From JAAZLS01 sp964585925 (GTDB lineage: Bacteria; Bacillota; Dethiobacteria; DTU022), in the NCBI GenBank assembly GCA_964585925.1, contig CAZPFS010000001.1, positions 61,577-125,576 on the forward strand: a stretch of DNA of 64,000 bases. The letters run 5' to 3'. Below the pieces are notes generated by a model. It was not told where the DNA came from. It worked only from the letters and a program-made list of their open reading frames with translations, and ran no database searches. Shown here in pieces: positions 26,200 to 33,610 of the stretch. Numbering within the stretch: position 1 is the first letter of the stretch; the number at the start of each line of letters is the position of its first letter. A program made the position numbers and the translations under genes.

Positions 26200-26952
26200 T
26201 TACCTCCAGGCACCTGTAATTCTGTTTTCCAACCACAAAAACAATCGCTCGAAGATGGAACACATCAATGACAATACAACTAAACAAACCATAATAATAT
26301 CAACTCTGATCAAGTTTTCTGCATTATTCAACAGGGCACCAATCCCCGTGGGGATGGCAAACATTTCTGCTGCAATAACCGTGCGCCAGACCATTCCTGC
26401 TTCCAGTCGCAGACCGGTAAAAATATTGGGCGAAGCCATCGGAAGTATAATATGCCAAAGGATGTACCACGAAGATGCCCCAAGGGTACGGGCAGCTTTT
26501 ATATACTCTCGTTTTACCTCTTTTATTCCCGTCAGAGTGTTGTAAGTTACCGGGAAAAAAGCGCAGATAAAAATCAGGGTAACGGGTAAGGCCTCATTAA
26601 TGCCAATCCAGAGCATTAACAGCGGCAGCCACCCTAAAGTCGGGATTGGAAACAATATACTTATCAGCGGTCCCAAACTGCGTTCCACAACCTTGTTTAT
26701 CCCCATAATCGTACCCACAAACAATCCGGCCAGGCTTCCCAAAATATAGCCGACGAGGACCCTCCCGAAGCTTGCTCCCAGGCTTTTTAGAAGTATCCCG
26801 TTATTTAGAAGAGAGCAAAATTCCTTAAACACCTTGCTTAAAGGTGGAAATAACGGCGTTTGGGTCACATGCCCTGCTATTTCCCATAAAACAAGAAATA
26901 AGCCTATGGGGACAAGTGATAAACAGTGGTCCTTTGATATTTTTCGCTTCAT
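26200..26952 (-). CDS. ABC importer permease (NitT/TauT family)
   Basis: A 250-residue inner-membrane permease with about six helices and the EAA-type loop (YIKAARTLGASSWYILWHII, then LPMASPNIF). This is typical of the SsuC/TauC/NrtB/ThiX permeases. It pairs with the downstream ATPase and the upstream lipoprotein. ATG 26952 has GGATGAG just upstream; a TTG at 26979 overlaps the binding-protein gene and is less likely. The substrate cannot be named: the family carries sulfonates, taurine, nitrate, thiamine precursors and other small anions. Confidence 0.87.
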   Translation of the reverse strand: MKRKISKDHCLSLVPIGLFLVLWEIAGHVTQTPLFPPLSKVFKEFCSLLNNGILLKSLGASFGRVLVGYILGSLAGLFVGTIMGINKVVERSLGPLISILFPIPTLGWLPLLMLWIGINEALPVTLIFICAFFPVTYNTLTGIKEVKREYIKAARTLGASSWYILWHIILPMASPNIFTGLRLEAGMVWRTVIAAEMFAIPTGIGALLNNAENLIRVDIIMVCLVVLSLMCSIFERLFLWLENRITGAWR

Positions 26953-26971
26953 TAGAAGCTCATCCTTTACC

Positions 26972-28000
26972 CTAATCAACCGCCATTATCTCTTCCGCAG
27001 CAAAAGATTTCGTTAAATATCCCAGGGCATACATCTTGTCGATAACAGATTGTACCTCTTTAATGTTGATATCCGGTGTCATTTTTAGATTGCTTATAGA
27101 TTCAGCGGCAAGTTCAGGGGTTACTTCCAGATTAGCCTCCGGACTTTGCGTCTCTTCTTTTACCATGGCCTGGTTTATGTTAAGATTCTGAGCTACAATT
27201 GCGGCAGTTTCCTGCGGATTTTCATTCATCAGCCTCATGCTTTTCAGATTAATCTCTTTCAATTTTTCTACAGTTCCCGGCTGATTCTTTAATAAAGCAT
27301 CCGTGACCACAAGAACGCTTCCCTGCATATCCGGCCAGATATCGGCACTTTTTAGCAGCATTCTCATCCCGGGATACGAGGCGGCCAGGGCTGCAAAATG
27401 TTCAGGAACAAATACGGCATCGACTTTGCCATTGCGCAAGGCCATAAGCTGTTTGGCCGCATTCATCCGTACTGTATTGGCCATAATCCTTTCAGGATTC
27501 AGGTTTTCTTTTTCAATTAGAAGTATTTGCAAAAAATCTGTTGTAGTTCCCTGTGGACCATTGGCTGTCTTAATTCCAACCCTCTCAAGATCGCTTATTT
27601 CCTTAATTTTGGTACCGTTTACTACCAGCCCATAACCGTTCTTATGCGTACCAGAAATTATTTTGATAGGCACGCCCCCATTGGCATAAGTAAAGATCGC
27701 AGGAACCAAACACATATAACTGGCATCGAACCCTCCCTTGGTGAAGGCTGCAGCCACCCCTACGCCACTGGCATATACCTTGACATCATTTATCTTAATG
27801 CCCGCCTCTTGAAAAAGATTTTTCCCCTGGGCATAATAGAAAGCAGCTGCGTGGTCAGTATACTCAACCGCAACATTAAGACTGATCTCTTCTTCATGGG
27901 GCTCCTGAATTACAGTTTTTATTTGGGTCTGGCTGCAGCCAACAATCAAAAATAATAAACTTCCAACGATAAAATAACAAATAAACTTCTTTTTCATCAT
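26972..28000 (-). CDS. ABC importer substrate-binding lipoprotein (SsuA/TauA/NMT1-like)
   Basis: A 342-residue binding protein. The lipoprotein signal ends in FLIVGCSQ (lipobox Cys22). The mature part is an NMT1/SsuA-type two-lobe fold: VAVEYTDHAAAFYYAQGKNL, AAAFTKGGFDASYMCLVPAI, GIKTANGPQGTTTDF. It captures the ligand outside the membrane and feeds the permease. The gene leads the operon and is preceded by a structured leader with an intrinsic terminator, so expression is likely controlled by attenuation. The ligand is unknown. Confidence 0.87.
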   Translation of the reverse strand: MMKKKFICYFIVGSLLFLIVGCSQTQIKTVIQEPHEEEISLNVAVEYTDHAAAFYYAQGKNLFQEAGIKINDVKVYASGVGVAAAFTKGGFDASYMCLVPAIFTYANGGVPIKIISGTHKNGYGLVVNGTKIKEISDLERVGIKTANGPQGTTTDFLQILLIEKENLNPERIMANTVRMNAAKQLMALRNGKVDAVFVPEHFAALAASYPGMRMLLKSADIWPDMQGSVLVVTDALLKNQPGTVEKLKEINLKSMRLMNENPQETAAIVAQNLNINQAMVKEETQSPEANLEVTPELAAESISNLKMTPDINIKEVQSVIDKMYALGYLTKSFAAEEIMAVD

Positions 28001-28074
28001 TATCCGGACTTAATCTATTTCTCCTCTCGGCGTTTGGAACATAACCTGGGTTTAAGTAAAAGAACTGAACAAAT

Positions 28075-28111
28075 AAAAAAGGGCTCCGATTAAGTAAGGT
28101 TATCGAAACCC
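28075..28111 (-). terminator. Terminator hairpin in the ABC-operon leader
   Basis: On the minus strand an 8-bp stem GGGTTTCG/CGGAGCCC (two G-U pairs, 15-base loop) is followed by TTTTTT. It lies about 75 bases before the binding-protein gene and after the promoter, so it is a conditional (attenuator) terminator rather than the end of a gene. Confidence 0.65.
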
Positions 28112-28268
28112 GCCAATAATGTTTTTCGTTTCAGTGATTACCTCCTTTCCAAAACCAAGGGAGGGCAAACTGTTTCCAGCTAGCCCCAACCATCAGTTGA
28201 TGGTGGGCAGGCTCCCATAAACATTGCTTCCAGGCAGGCGCCTGAAAAATGTTCTCCAGGGAAGATGG
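28112..28268 (-). promoter_or_regulatory. Structured 5' leader of the ABC importer operon, class not recognised
   Basis: About 155 bases of transcribed leader between the predicted promoter and the terminator. The strongest element is a long hairpin with CCATC/GATGG at its tip (about 28190-28205), continuing through CCCA/TGGG and AGC/GCT. An AGGAGG sequence precedes the terminator. Size and layout resemble a riboswitch plus expression platform. I checked by eye for TPP, SAM, cobalamin, guanidine, purine and T-box signatures and found none. Confidence 0.45.
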
Positions 28269-28274
28269 CTTAGA

Positions 28275-28303
28275 GATAAATAAGTATTGTTATCTTGAGT
28301 CAA
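28275..28303 (-). promoter_or_regulatory. Predicted sigma-A promoter of the ABC importer operon
   Basis: On the minus strand TTGACT (28298-28303) and TTTATC (28275-28280) are separated by 17 bases. The -35 is good and the -10 is weak. It sits upstream of the structured leader. Confidence 0.45.
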
Positions 28304-28317
28304 TTATATTACAAGCC

Positions 28318-28337
28318 TTATACTTAGACAAGTATAA
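28318..28337. promoter_or_regulatory. Perfect palindrome upstream of the ABC-operon promoter
   Basis: TTATACTTAGACAAGTATAA has two perfect 8-bp arms around a 4-base centre. It ends about 15 bases upstream of the predicted -35 box and could bind a dimeric regulator. It is also just outside the IS30 insertion. Confidence 0.4.
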
Positions 28338-28342
28338 CCCTT

Positions 28343-28358
28343 CGGCTTTGGATCGCTG
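28343..28358. repeat. Left copy of 16-bp direct repeat flanking the IS30 element
   Basis: CGGCTTTGGATCGCTG here is identical to 29591-29606. The copies abut the two ends of the element exactly, as a target-site duplication would. Confidence 0.8.
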
Positions 28359-29590
28359 GGTAGATTGCAAGTTTAATTGCCCACCATATTTTACCAGCCA
28401 CACTAAGCTGCCAGGTAAATGTCATTGGCTGTTTTGTATCCAAACATTTTTCTTGGATAATTATTCATCCATTGCTCAACTCGCCTGATGTCGCGAGCAG
28501 TTAATTTGCCGATGTCCGTTCCCTTGGGAATGAAGCGGCGGATTAACTTGTTGGCATTTTCGTTACTGCCCCTCTCCCATGCGCTGTAGGGGTGGGCGTA
28601 GTAGCAAATGGACCGATTCTTTCCCGCCCGCAGGCAGGACGCCTCAAGGCTTTTACTGTCTATGAACTCACTTCCGTTATCCATGGTGAAGCTCTTGAAC
28701 CGCCTGCTGAACTGGCCCCTGTGTTTTCTCTCAAGCCTATCCAGTGCTTCTTTTACGCTTTGCTGCCTCTTGTTCGGGATCTTGCAGATCAGCTCCCTAC
28801 GGCTGACACGCTCCGTCATCACCAGCAAGCAGGCTTTCCCGCTCCCCACAACCAAATCCATTTCCCAATGCCCGAGCTCTTCTCTGTTGTTGACCACTGC
28901 CGGCCTTTCTTCGATGCTGCGCCCTTTGAGATTATTAATGGCTACCTTCCGGACATTTCGGTATTTGCGTTTCTTGCCCTTTCTTTTAACCGGTAGATTC
29001 TTGTTTGTAAGATTCAGGAAATCCCCTCTGTCTATCATGTTGTACACTGTCTTTGTGCATAGCGTTACCTCAAAGGCCAGCCCTTTAGTTTTGATTTCAC
29101 CTAAGGCCGCATCGGGTGAAAAATTATCCTCACCTATGCGCTTTTCTAAATGCCGGGCCAGCTTATGGTCATGCCCAATTTTCAATCCACGGCCTTTGTT
29201 CGCTGCATTTTCCCGCGCTCTTCGCTGTCCAACATCCGCTGCATATACCTCTTCATCCCAGAAGTCCTTTATGGCAGGATTGCGGCTTGCATACGGGTTC
29301 TCCCGCCGTTGCGTGAAAGTCCCACGCCTGATCTCCCTTTCAATTGTCCTGCGGTGACGTCCCAGTATCCTAGCGATCTCCCCTGGTTTGTACCCTTCAC
29401 CTAGAAACCCCTCAATTTTGTACCGTTCTTTTTCGCTTAGATGCTTCCACCTTTTACAGCCCGTGATATGATTGTCTTGGCCCATCCTACGCCACCTCCG
29501 TTGCCTGTTGTGTGCAACTTCAGTGTAACTGATCTGGCTCTGGATGGGCTGTTTTTTTACAACCCTGGGCAATTCATTTTACAATTATCC
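28359..29590 (-). mobile_element. IS30-family insertion sequence, 1232 bp, apparently intact
   Basis: The element is bounded by 25-bp inverted ends, 28359-28383 and 29566-29590. They match at 18 of 25 positions, both start with GG and both contain AATTGCCCA. One transposase gene fills the inside. A perfect 16-bp direct repeat abuts both ends. The transposase is full-length with all catalytic residues, so the copy may be active. A 16-bp duplication is far longer than the 2-3 bp usual for classical IS30 members. Confidence 0.88.
28403..29485 (-). CDS. IS30-family transposase
   Basis: A 360-residue DDE transposase of the IS30 family. An N-terminal HTH (LSEKERYKIEGFLGEGYKPG, then EIARILGRHRRTIEREIRRG) is followed by the integrase-like core. 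The catalytic residues are in HWEMDLVVG (D), FTMDNGSEF (D) and ERGSNENANKLIRRFIPKG (E). ATG 29485 is chosen because GGAGG lies just upstream. A longer in-frame version from 29572 would run across the inverted repeat. No frameshift or stop interrupts it. Confidence 0.92.
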   Translation of the reverse strand: MGQDNHITGCKRWKHLSEKERYKIEGFLGEGYKPGEIARILGRHRRTIEREIRRGTFTQRRENPYASRNPAIKDFWDEEVYAADVGQRRARENAANKGRGLKIGHDHKLARHLEKRIGEDNFSPDAALGEIKTKGLAFEVTLCTKTVYNMIDRGDFLNLTNKNLPVKRKGKKRKYRNVRKVAINNLKGRSIEERPAVVNNREELGHWEMDLVVGSGKACLLVMTERVSRRELICKIPNKRQQSVKEALDRLERKHRGQFSRRFKSFTMDNGSEFIDSKSLEASCLRAGKNRSICYYAHPYSAWERGSNENANKLIRRFIPKGTDIGKLTARDIRRVEQWMNNYPRKMFGYKTANDIYLAA

Positions 29591-29606
29591 CGGCTTTGGA
29601 TCGCTG
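29591..29606. repeat. Right copy of 16-bp direct repeat flanking the IS30 element
   Basis: Identical to 28343-28358 and directly adjacent to the right inverted repeat. Confidence 0.8.
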
Positions 29607-29639
29607 TGAACCCCCTTTTTTGCCCCCTACCCGATCAAA

Positions 29640-29830
29640 TTACCAGAATTGCCCAGGCGCTAACCGCCAGAGATGAAATTTTATTAGATAACACGCTACT
29701 GTTTTCGAGATATTTTGAACCGTGTCACACTCGAACAGTTTACTGGTAAATTCACCGGCTACCTTGGATGGTATAATGAGCACTTTAAAATCCCACTCGT
29801 AATAACCAAATTAATTACAGCCGGAACATT
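29640..29830 (+). pseudogene. Remnant of another transposase (C-terminal fragment)
   Basis: Two frame-shifted plus-strand blocks read LTARDEILLDNTLLFS and NRVTLEQFTGKFTGYLGWYN (then EH). The second resembles the extreme C-terminus of DDE transposases, which end in a YNxxR-type motif. No start and no intact frame remain. I cannot name the family. It appears to be older debris next to the IS30 copy. Confidence 0.35.
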
Positions 29831-29995
29831 GAACAACTAACTGAAGAGTCTAAAAAGGGGAGGAATAGAATTGAGGATTTCATGGAATATTGATTCACTA
29901 CATGAAGCATTAACAGGAGATTATAAACGCGCTCAGCTTAAATTCCTCCGTATATTTTCTCCTTGCTTCTCCCACTTCCCTGAACACCTCCTGGG

Positions 29996-30460
29996 ATGAT
30001 TATAGTATCTTATCTCAGTGTCCAGCAAACCGGGGGAGGGCTAGACTACCTCCTGACTTTTTTAGTCCAGGCTTTCGTTCGTACCCTCGGAAATGGCCAG
30101 GAGAGGGATATCCTTTTTAAGGGGAAGGAGCATTTTGCCCAAAGCAGTGCCAAGATAACAATTGTTGGGGCAGATCACTAGGGTATCTACTTTATAGAAG
30201 ACAATGCAATAATGGCATATAGGTTTTGATGGGGGGGGGTTAACAAAGCAATTTATGGGGATGGTTCCAAGAGTTCTAAGATGATCGAGGACCGTATATT
30301 TTTTAATGTAGGGGGTGGCAATATACCTTCCGAAGAGGGGGGGCTTTATTATTGTGACCTAAGAAACAACCAAATCATAGAAATATACGAAAAACCCGGA
30401 GGGATGTGTCAATGGCCAGTTGAGAATGAACATTTGGCCACGAAAAGTAGTCAACTAAAA
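29996..30460 (+). pseudogene. Decayed propeller-like (DUF5050-type) gene
   Basis: One reading frame is interrupted by a TAG at 30179 and a TGA near 30227. It encodes KITIVGADH, GIYFIEDNAIMAYRF, KAIYGDGSKSSKMIEDRIFF, then EEGGLYYCDLRNNQIIEIYE. The alternation of aromatic strand-like repeats resembles DUF5050-type beta-propellers often found attached to zinc-ribbon proteins. A run of nine G's (30231-30239) follows the second stop, where a -1 shift could restore sense. The 3' side runs into the IS21 remnant. Family assignment is tentative. Confidence 0.4.
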
Positions 30461-30500
30461 AATGGTAATAGGCTTCTTTTTCACCCCTCCTTTACTTTGG

Positions 30501-30790
30501 TTAGCCCAGGGGGTACCAGGCGGTTACGTACCCGGTAGCTGGCCCCACGCAGGGTAATCACATGAGCATGATGTAGCAGACGGTCAAGGACCGCCGCCGC
30601 GGTGCCGGGGCTTGCAAACAGGGTTCCCATTCACTGAAATCAAGATTGCTTGTAACCACCAGGGAGACGTTCTCGTATGCCCTGCTGACCAATTGGAATA
30701 GGTGATCGGAGGCGGCCTTGCCCAAGGTAAGATAGCCGAATTTACCGCCGGCCGGAACGGCATCACTGCTGCCCGAAATAAGCCATGATT
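30501..30790 (-). pseudogene. istB: IstB remnant of an IS21-family element
   Basis: The minus strand encodes GKFGYLTLGKAASDHLFQLV, SRAYENVSLVVTSNLDFSEW, and after a frameshift AAAVLDRLLHHAHVITLRGA, SYRVRNRLVPPG and a stop at 30501. This is the C-terminal third of the IS21 helper ATPase IstB (typically LTSNxxFxxW and AxLDRLLHHxxVxxxxGxSYR). The N-terminal part with Walker A and the istA gene are absent, so the element is dead. Confidence 0.85.
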
Positions 30791-30859
30791 CATTTTGATC
30801 TTTTACCAGGGTATATTCAACGGTACTTTCATTTCCAGCGGTGTTTGGCGCGTGTACTT

Positions 30860-31469
30860 TTATTTGTTAAGGTTTGGCTCATCTTTGAGGAATATAAATT
30901 TAAAGTGATCCGTTACCATAATGTTAATTTGCTTGCCGGGATAGGTGGCGCCCACTTCGTTGCCGATAGCGCAAGATTGATCTTCCGCAGCTCAATCTCG
31001 ACCATTGCCGGGGTGAAAAAGGGGGCAAATATCCTTGCCACATTTTGGAGGTTTTGGCAAAGTCTCCAGTTATCTCAAAAACCTTTTGTTCGTTTAATTT
31101 TCCGATAACCTTGTCCTTGATTTCATACTTAATCTGGCACTTCAGCTGATCGGCTTCGATCAAGAACTTGATTATTTCATCCTTTGGGGTTTCATCATGT
31201 TTGTCTGCCCCCTCACCGGTTGTGTCAAATCCCGATTCTTGATCCTGCCCAGGTTCCAATTTTTGTGCAAGCAGGTCTTTGAGGAAGCCGGGAAGGGGTG
31301 TGGCTATGCCTGCCCTATGCAAGAAGTGGCGCGCTTAGGATTACCACAGGACGGGCAATAGTCATGATTTATTCCTATCCACCGGGATCTGGGGGCCCTC
31401 CCCACCGCAATTGGCGCAAAACCGATCGCCTGTGTTCAATCTGTTACCGCACTGTGGACAGTTAGCCAT
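30860..31469 (-). pseudogene. Frameshifted zinc-ribbon protein
   Basis: It starts at ATG 31469 after GAGGGA with a zinc ribbon, CPQCGNRLNTGDRFCANCGG. After a frameshift comes a second ribbon half, YCPSCGNP. A hydrophilic linker follows, then KDEIIKFLIEADQLKCQIKY and KVIGKLNEQKVFEITGDFAK. Two more frameshifts lead to VARIFAPFFTPAMVEIELRK and GATYPGKQINIMVTDHFKFI, with a stop at 30860. At least three frame changes show decay. The parent gene would encode roughly 200 residues of unknown function. Confidence 0.6.
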
Positions 31470-32025
31470 TGTTTTCCCTCCTGATTTTACTGGATTTAAC
31501 ATGGTATAGATGGCTCAACTTTAACCCGGGGCCATGAACAAAAATACCAATACACCCCCTTACCCTGCTTCCATGTACAAGGGGAAGGGGCAGGTAAAAA
31601 ATGCGTTGGATCCGGAGGAATGAAATTGCGGATCAAAATTCCCTCCAAATGTTCCTGTTTGTCTGATGCTGATTGTTCATCTTTTTAGCGTGTCGGTCCA
31701 TTTTCATACTCCGAGAGAATATTGTGGTTCCAAGTTTCAATATCCTATCAAGAGGCATTATTTCCCTGCCTGGAGGGCTCCCAGCCGTTGAACAGATGGG
31801 GGCATTACAAGTGTGAAAATGGAAACAAACGCCTTCCCGCCTGGTTATCCCCCCGGGGACAATTGGGCGTGGGCAGCGACAGGCCCCCGGGGTGGGATTA
31901 TCGCCCGAATTGGATGGCAGGTATTAAATTGTAACTTGTAGGAACTCTCATAAAATAAATACCAAAAGGAAGTTACCCGAACCCGCCCCCGGGTATGGGA
32001 AATCGGTAATGAGGGGAGGTATAGC
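31470..32025 (+). other. Intergenic stretch inside the pseudogene island
   Basis: About 550 bases between two broken zinc-ribbon genes. I see no intact gene. A short frame ending near 31934 contains GYPPGDNWAWAATG but lacks context. No hairpin with a U-run or array stands out. It is probably eroded coding DNA or promoter DNA of the neighbours. Confidence 0.35.
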
Positions 32026-32623
32026 ATGCCTTACTGTCCTGATTGTGGAAATGCGGTAGATATTGGGGATAGTTATTGCGCCAAGTGCGGTGGGAATTGG
32101 AATCCAGGGAAACTCCCGGTATTGGTGAAAAATAACCTGATTACTCAATAAGTATTCATAACCCCCGCAAGATTTCACTGGCACCTTTTATTTTCGTTTT
32201 TATATACCTTTCGTGACGGTTTCTTGTGAGGGCAATGATATTGCTACGCTTTCTACCATGAACCTAGCCATCGGTAAAAGCGTCGGGGATGAGACCATAC
32301 ATGGCAATGATCTGGCCATTTTCATATTGGTTTTAATACTTGCTGGGGTTGCCCTTTACTTTTGGGCAAAGGATCTGTCGTATCTGGTTTCCGCGGGTGT
32401 TTCATTTTTATGCCTCATATTATTGATAATTTTGAAGGCGGGCATCAGCCAAAAGGTGCCGAAGGGGGCAGGGCAGGATCTATTTTCCCTTTCGGTCACC
32501 GTCAAGTACCGGGTCGGATACTATCTGGAATTTTTATCAATGTTGGCATTAACAGCCCTTAACGGATATGTTGTCGGGAAAGAGGGTGTCCTGAAACAAT
32601 TAAAAAGCAGACATTCAAAATAA
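32026..32623 (+). pseudogene. Frameshifted zinc-ribbon integral membrane protein
   Basis: ATG 32026 with an excellent AGGGGAGGT site opens a 41-codon frame encoding a zinc ribbon, MPYCPDCGNAVDIGDSYCAK (then CGG), ending at TAA 32151. Beyond it a second frame reads RKISLAPFIFVF. A third, open to 32623, reads PFVTVSCEGNDIATLSTMNL and then three hydrophobic helices. The order ribbon, helix, PFVTVSC-x-G segment, helices matches a known type of zinc-ribbon membrane protein, so this is one gene broken by at least two frameshifts. Alternatively the 41-residue ribbon is a free small protein. Confidence 0.6.
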
Positions 32624-32632
32624 TGTATACAA

Positions 32633-32664
32633 GACACCCTTTCTTAAAAAGGGGTGTTTTGTAA
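32633..32664 (+). terminator. Intrinsic terminator after the zinc-ribbon pseudogene
   Basis: ACACCCTTT pairs with AAGGGGTGT around a short A/T loop and is followed by TTTTGT, shortly after the stop at 32623. The hairpin outlived the gene. Confidence 0.65.
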
Positions 32665-32859
32665 GTACATATGATTCGTTATTGTTTCGTGGATGCCAGG
32701 AAGTCTGCGAATAGCAAATTATAAGACAAACGATTAGCGGATCCCGGAACCTGGCATCAAAACCTTTAGGATCCGGCATACATTCGATAGGTAAGTGGTG
32801 CACTATATGAGATGCCAATCAACTGACAACCAAACATGAAAAACCAGAGCATATAAATA

Positions 32860-32900
32860 AAAAGAGCGCGCTGCTACACCCTTGTAACATCGCGCGCTCT
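32860..32900 (-). terminator. Intrinsic terminator of the tRNA-Trp gene
   Basis: On the minus strand AGAGCGCGC (32892-32900 side) pairs perfectly with GCGCGCTCT (32863-32871 side) over 9 bp with a 20-base loop, followed by TTTTATTTAT. It starts 8 bases after the tRNA. Confidence 0.88.
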
Positions 32901-32907
32901 GTCTCTT

Positions 32908-32983
32908 TGGCAGGGGAGAGAGGACTTGAACCCCCAGCCTACGGTTTTGGAGACCGTTGCTCTGCCAGTTGAGCTACTCCCCT
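32908..32983 (-). tRNA. tRNA-Trp (anticodon CCA)
   Basis: A 76-base cloverleaf with encoded CCA end. The acceptor stem AGGGGAG/CTCCCCT is perfect. The D arm contains TAGCTCAACTGGCAGAGCA, the anticodon loop is CTCCAAA with CCA at 34-36, and the T loop is TTCAAGT. It stands alone with its own promoter and terminator. In many Bacillota tRNA-Trp lies by secE/nusG, which is not the case here. Its 3' end points into the pseudogene island. Confidence 0.96.
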
Positions 32984-32994
32984 TTGCCTAATTC

Positions 32995-33023
32995 ATTTTA
33001 ATGGGCCCTACAGGGTTTGTCAA
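32995..33023 (-). promoter_or_regulatory. Sigma-A promoter of tRNA-Trp
   Basis: TTGACA (33018-33023) and TAAAAT (32995-33000) are separated by exactly 17 bases on the minus strand, 12 bases before the tRNA. Confidence 0.85.
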
Positions 33024-33610
33024 TGCCGCCACCGGAATCGGAGCGGGGCAGAACAGTGGGAAACGCCCTGAAAATGGCTGTTTGGAACCTCAGGCCAAGC
33101 GGCCTGATTCATCCGACCATGGTTCAAAGTACACCTTATTATGGCAGGAGAAACTGCCCGTCCGAATGCCGGGCCGACCTGCCAACCATCAGTTCCACAA
33201 TCTTTATTGGAGGTTTATATAATTGCAGGGGGCGGTATTCCACGTAAAGATCCTTTGTAGCAACAAAATTTGAAGGGATTTGGTTCAATCAAGCGAAATT
33301 AAGATGTACAGTGTAAAAACCAAGTATTTTCTCCTTGCTGAACCGAAGCAACTCCATAGGGAACACATTGGGGAGGTTTTCCGCCAATGGCCCAGCAAAA
33401 TTTCATGGCTTTGACAAGTAATCAATATTTAGGTAAGGAAATTAATGCGCCGGATTTTCAAAAGGAGGGATCTGTATACGTATATACATAACCTGTCAAC
33501 CGGTGCCCAAATAGCGGAGATTGATTGGAATTGCGGCGATTAATGCCCAATGCCGCAAATGCTGTGAACGTTATTTTAAAAACAGAAGGGATTTTGGGAG
33601 GGAGTAAAAA
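33024..33610 (+). other. Intergenic region upstream of the aminotransferase
   Basis: About 590 bases with no gene I can support. Reading frames at 33001-33222 and 33017-33247 overlap the tRNA promoter and lack motifs. A 36-codon frame at 33304-33414 is also unconvincing. A TTGACA occurs near 33415 without a good -10. No riboswitch-like structure was recognised. Confidence 0.35.

Noticed and set aside
28592..29749. Long plus-strand frames across the IS30 element
   Set aside because: They are antisense to the transposase, which has all catalytic motifs and a ribosome site.
33001..33247. Two short frames downstream of the tRNA-Trp promoter
   Set aside because: They overlap the tRNA promoter in the other direction and show no motif or ribosome site.
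33304..33414. 36-codon frame upstream of the aminotransferase
   Set aside because: No ribosome site and no recognisable sequence; could be eroded coding DNA but cannot be supported.
24816..33610. A tRNA-bounded integrative island with att sites or a CRISPR/defence system
   Set aside because: No integrase, no repeat of the tRNA 3' end, no CRISPR-type repeat array and no defence gene was found; only IS elements, pseudogenes and an ABC importer.
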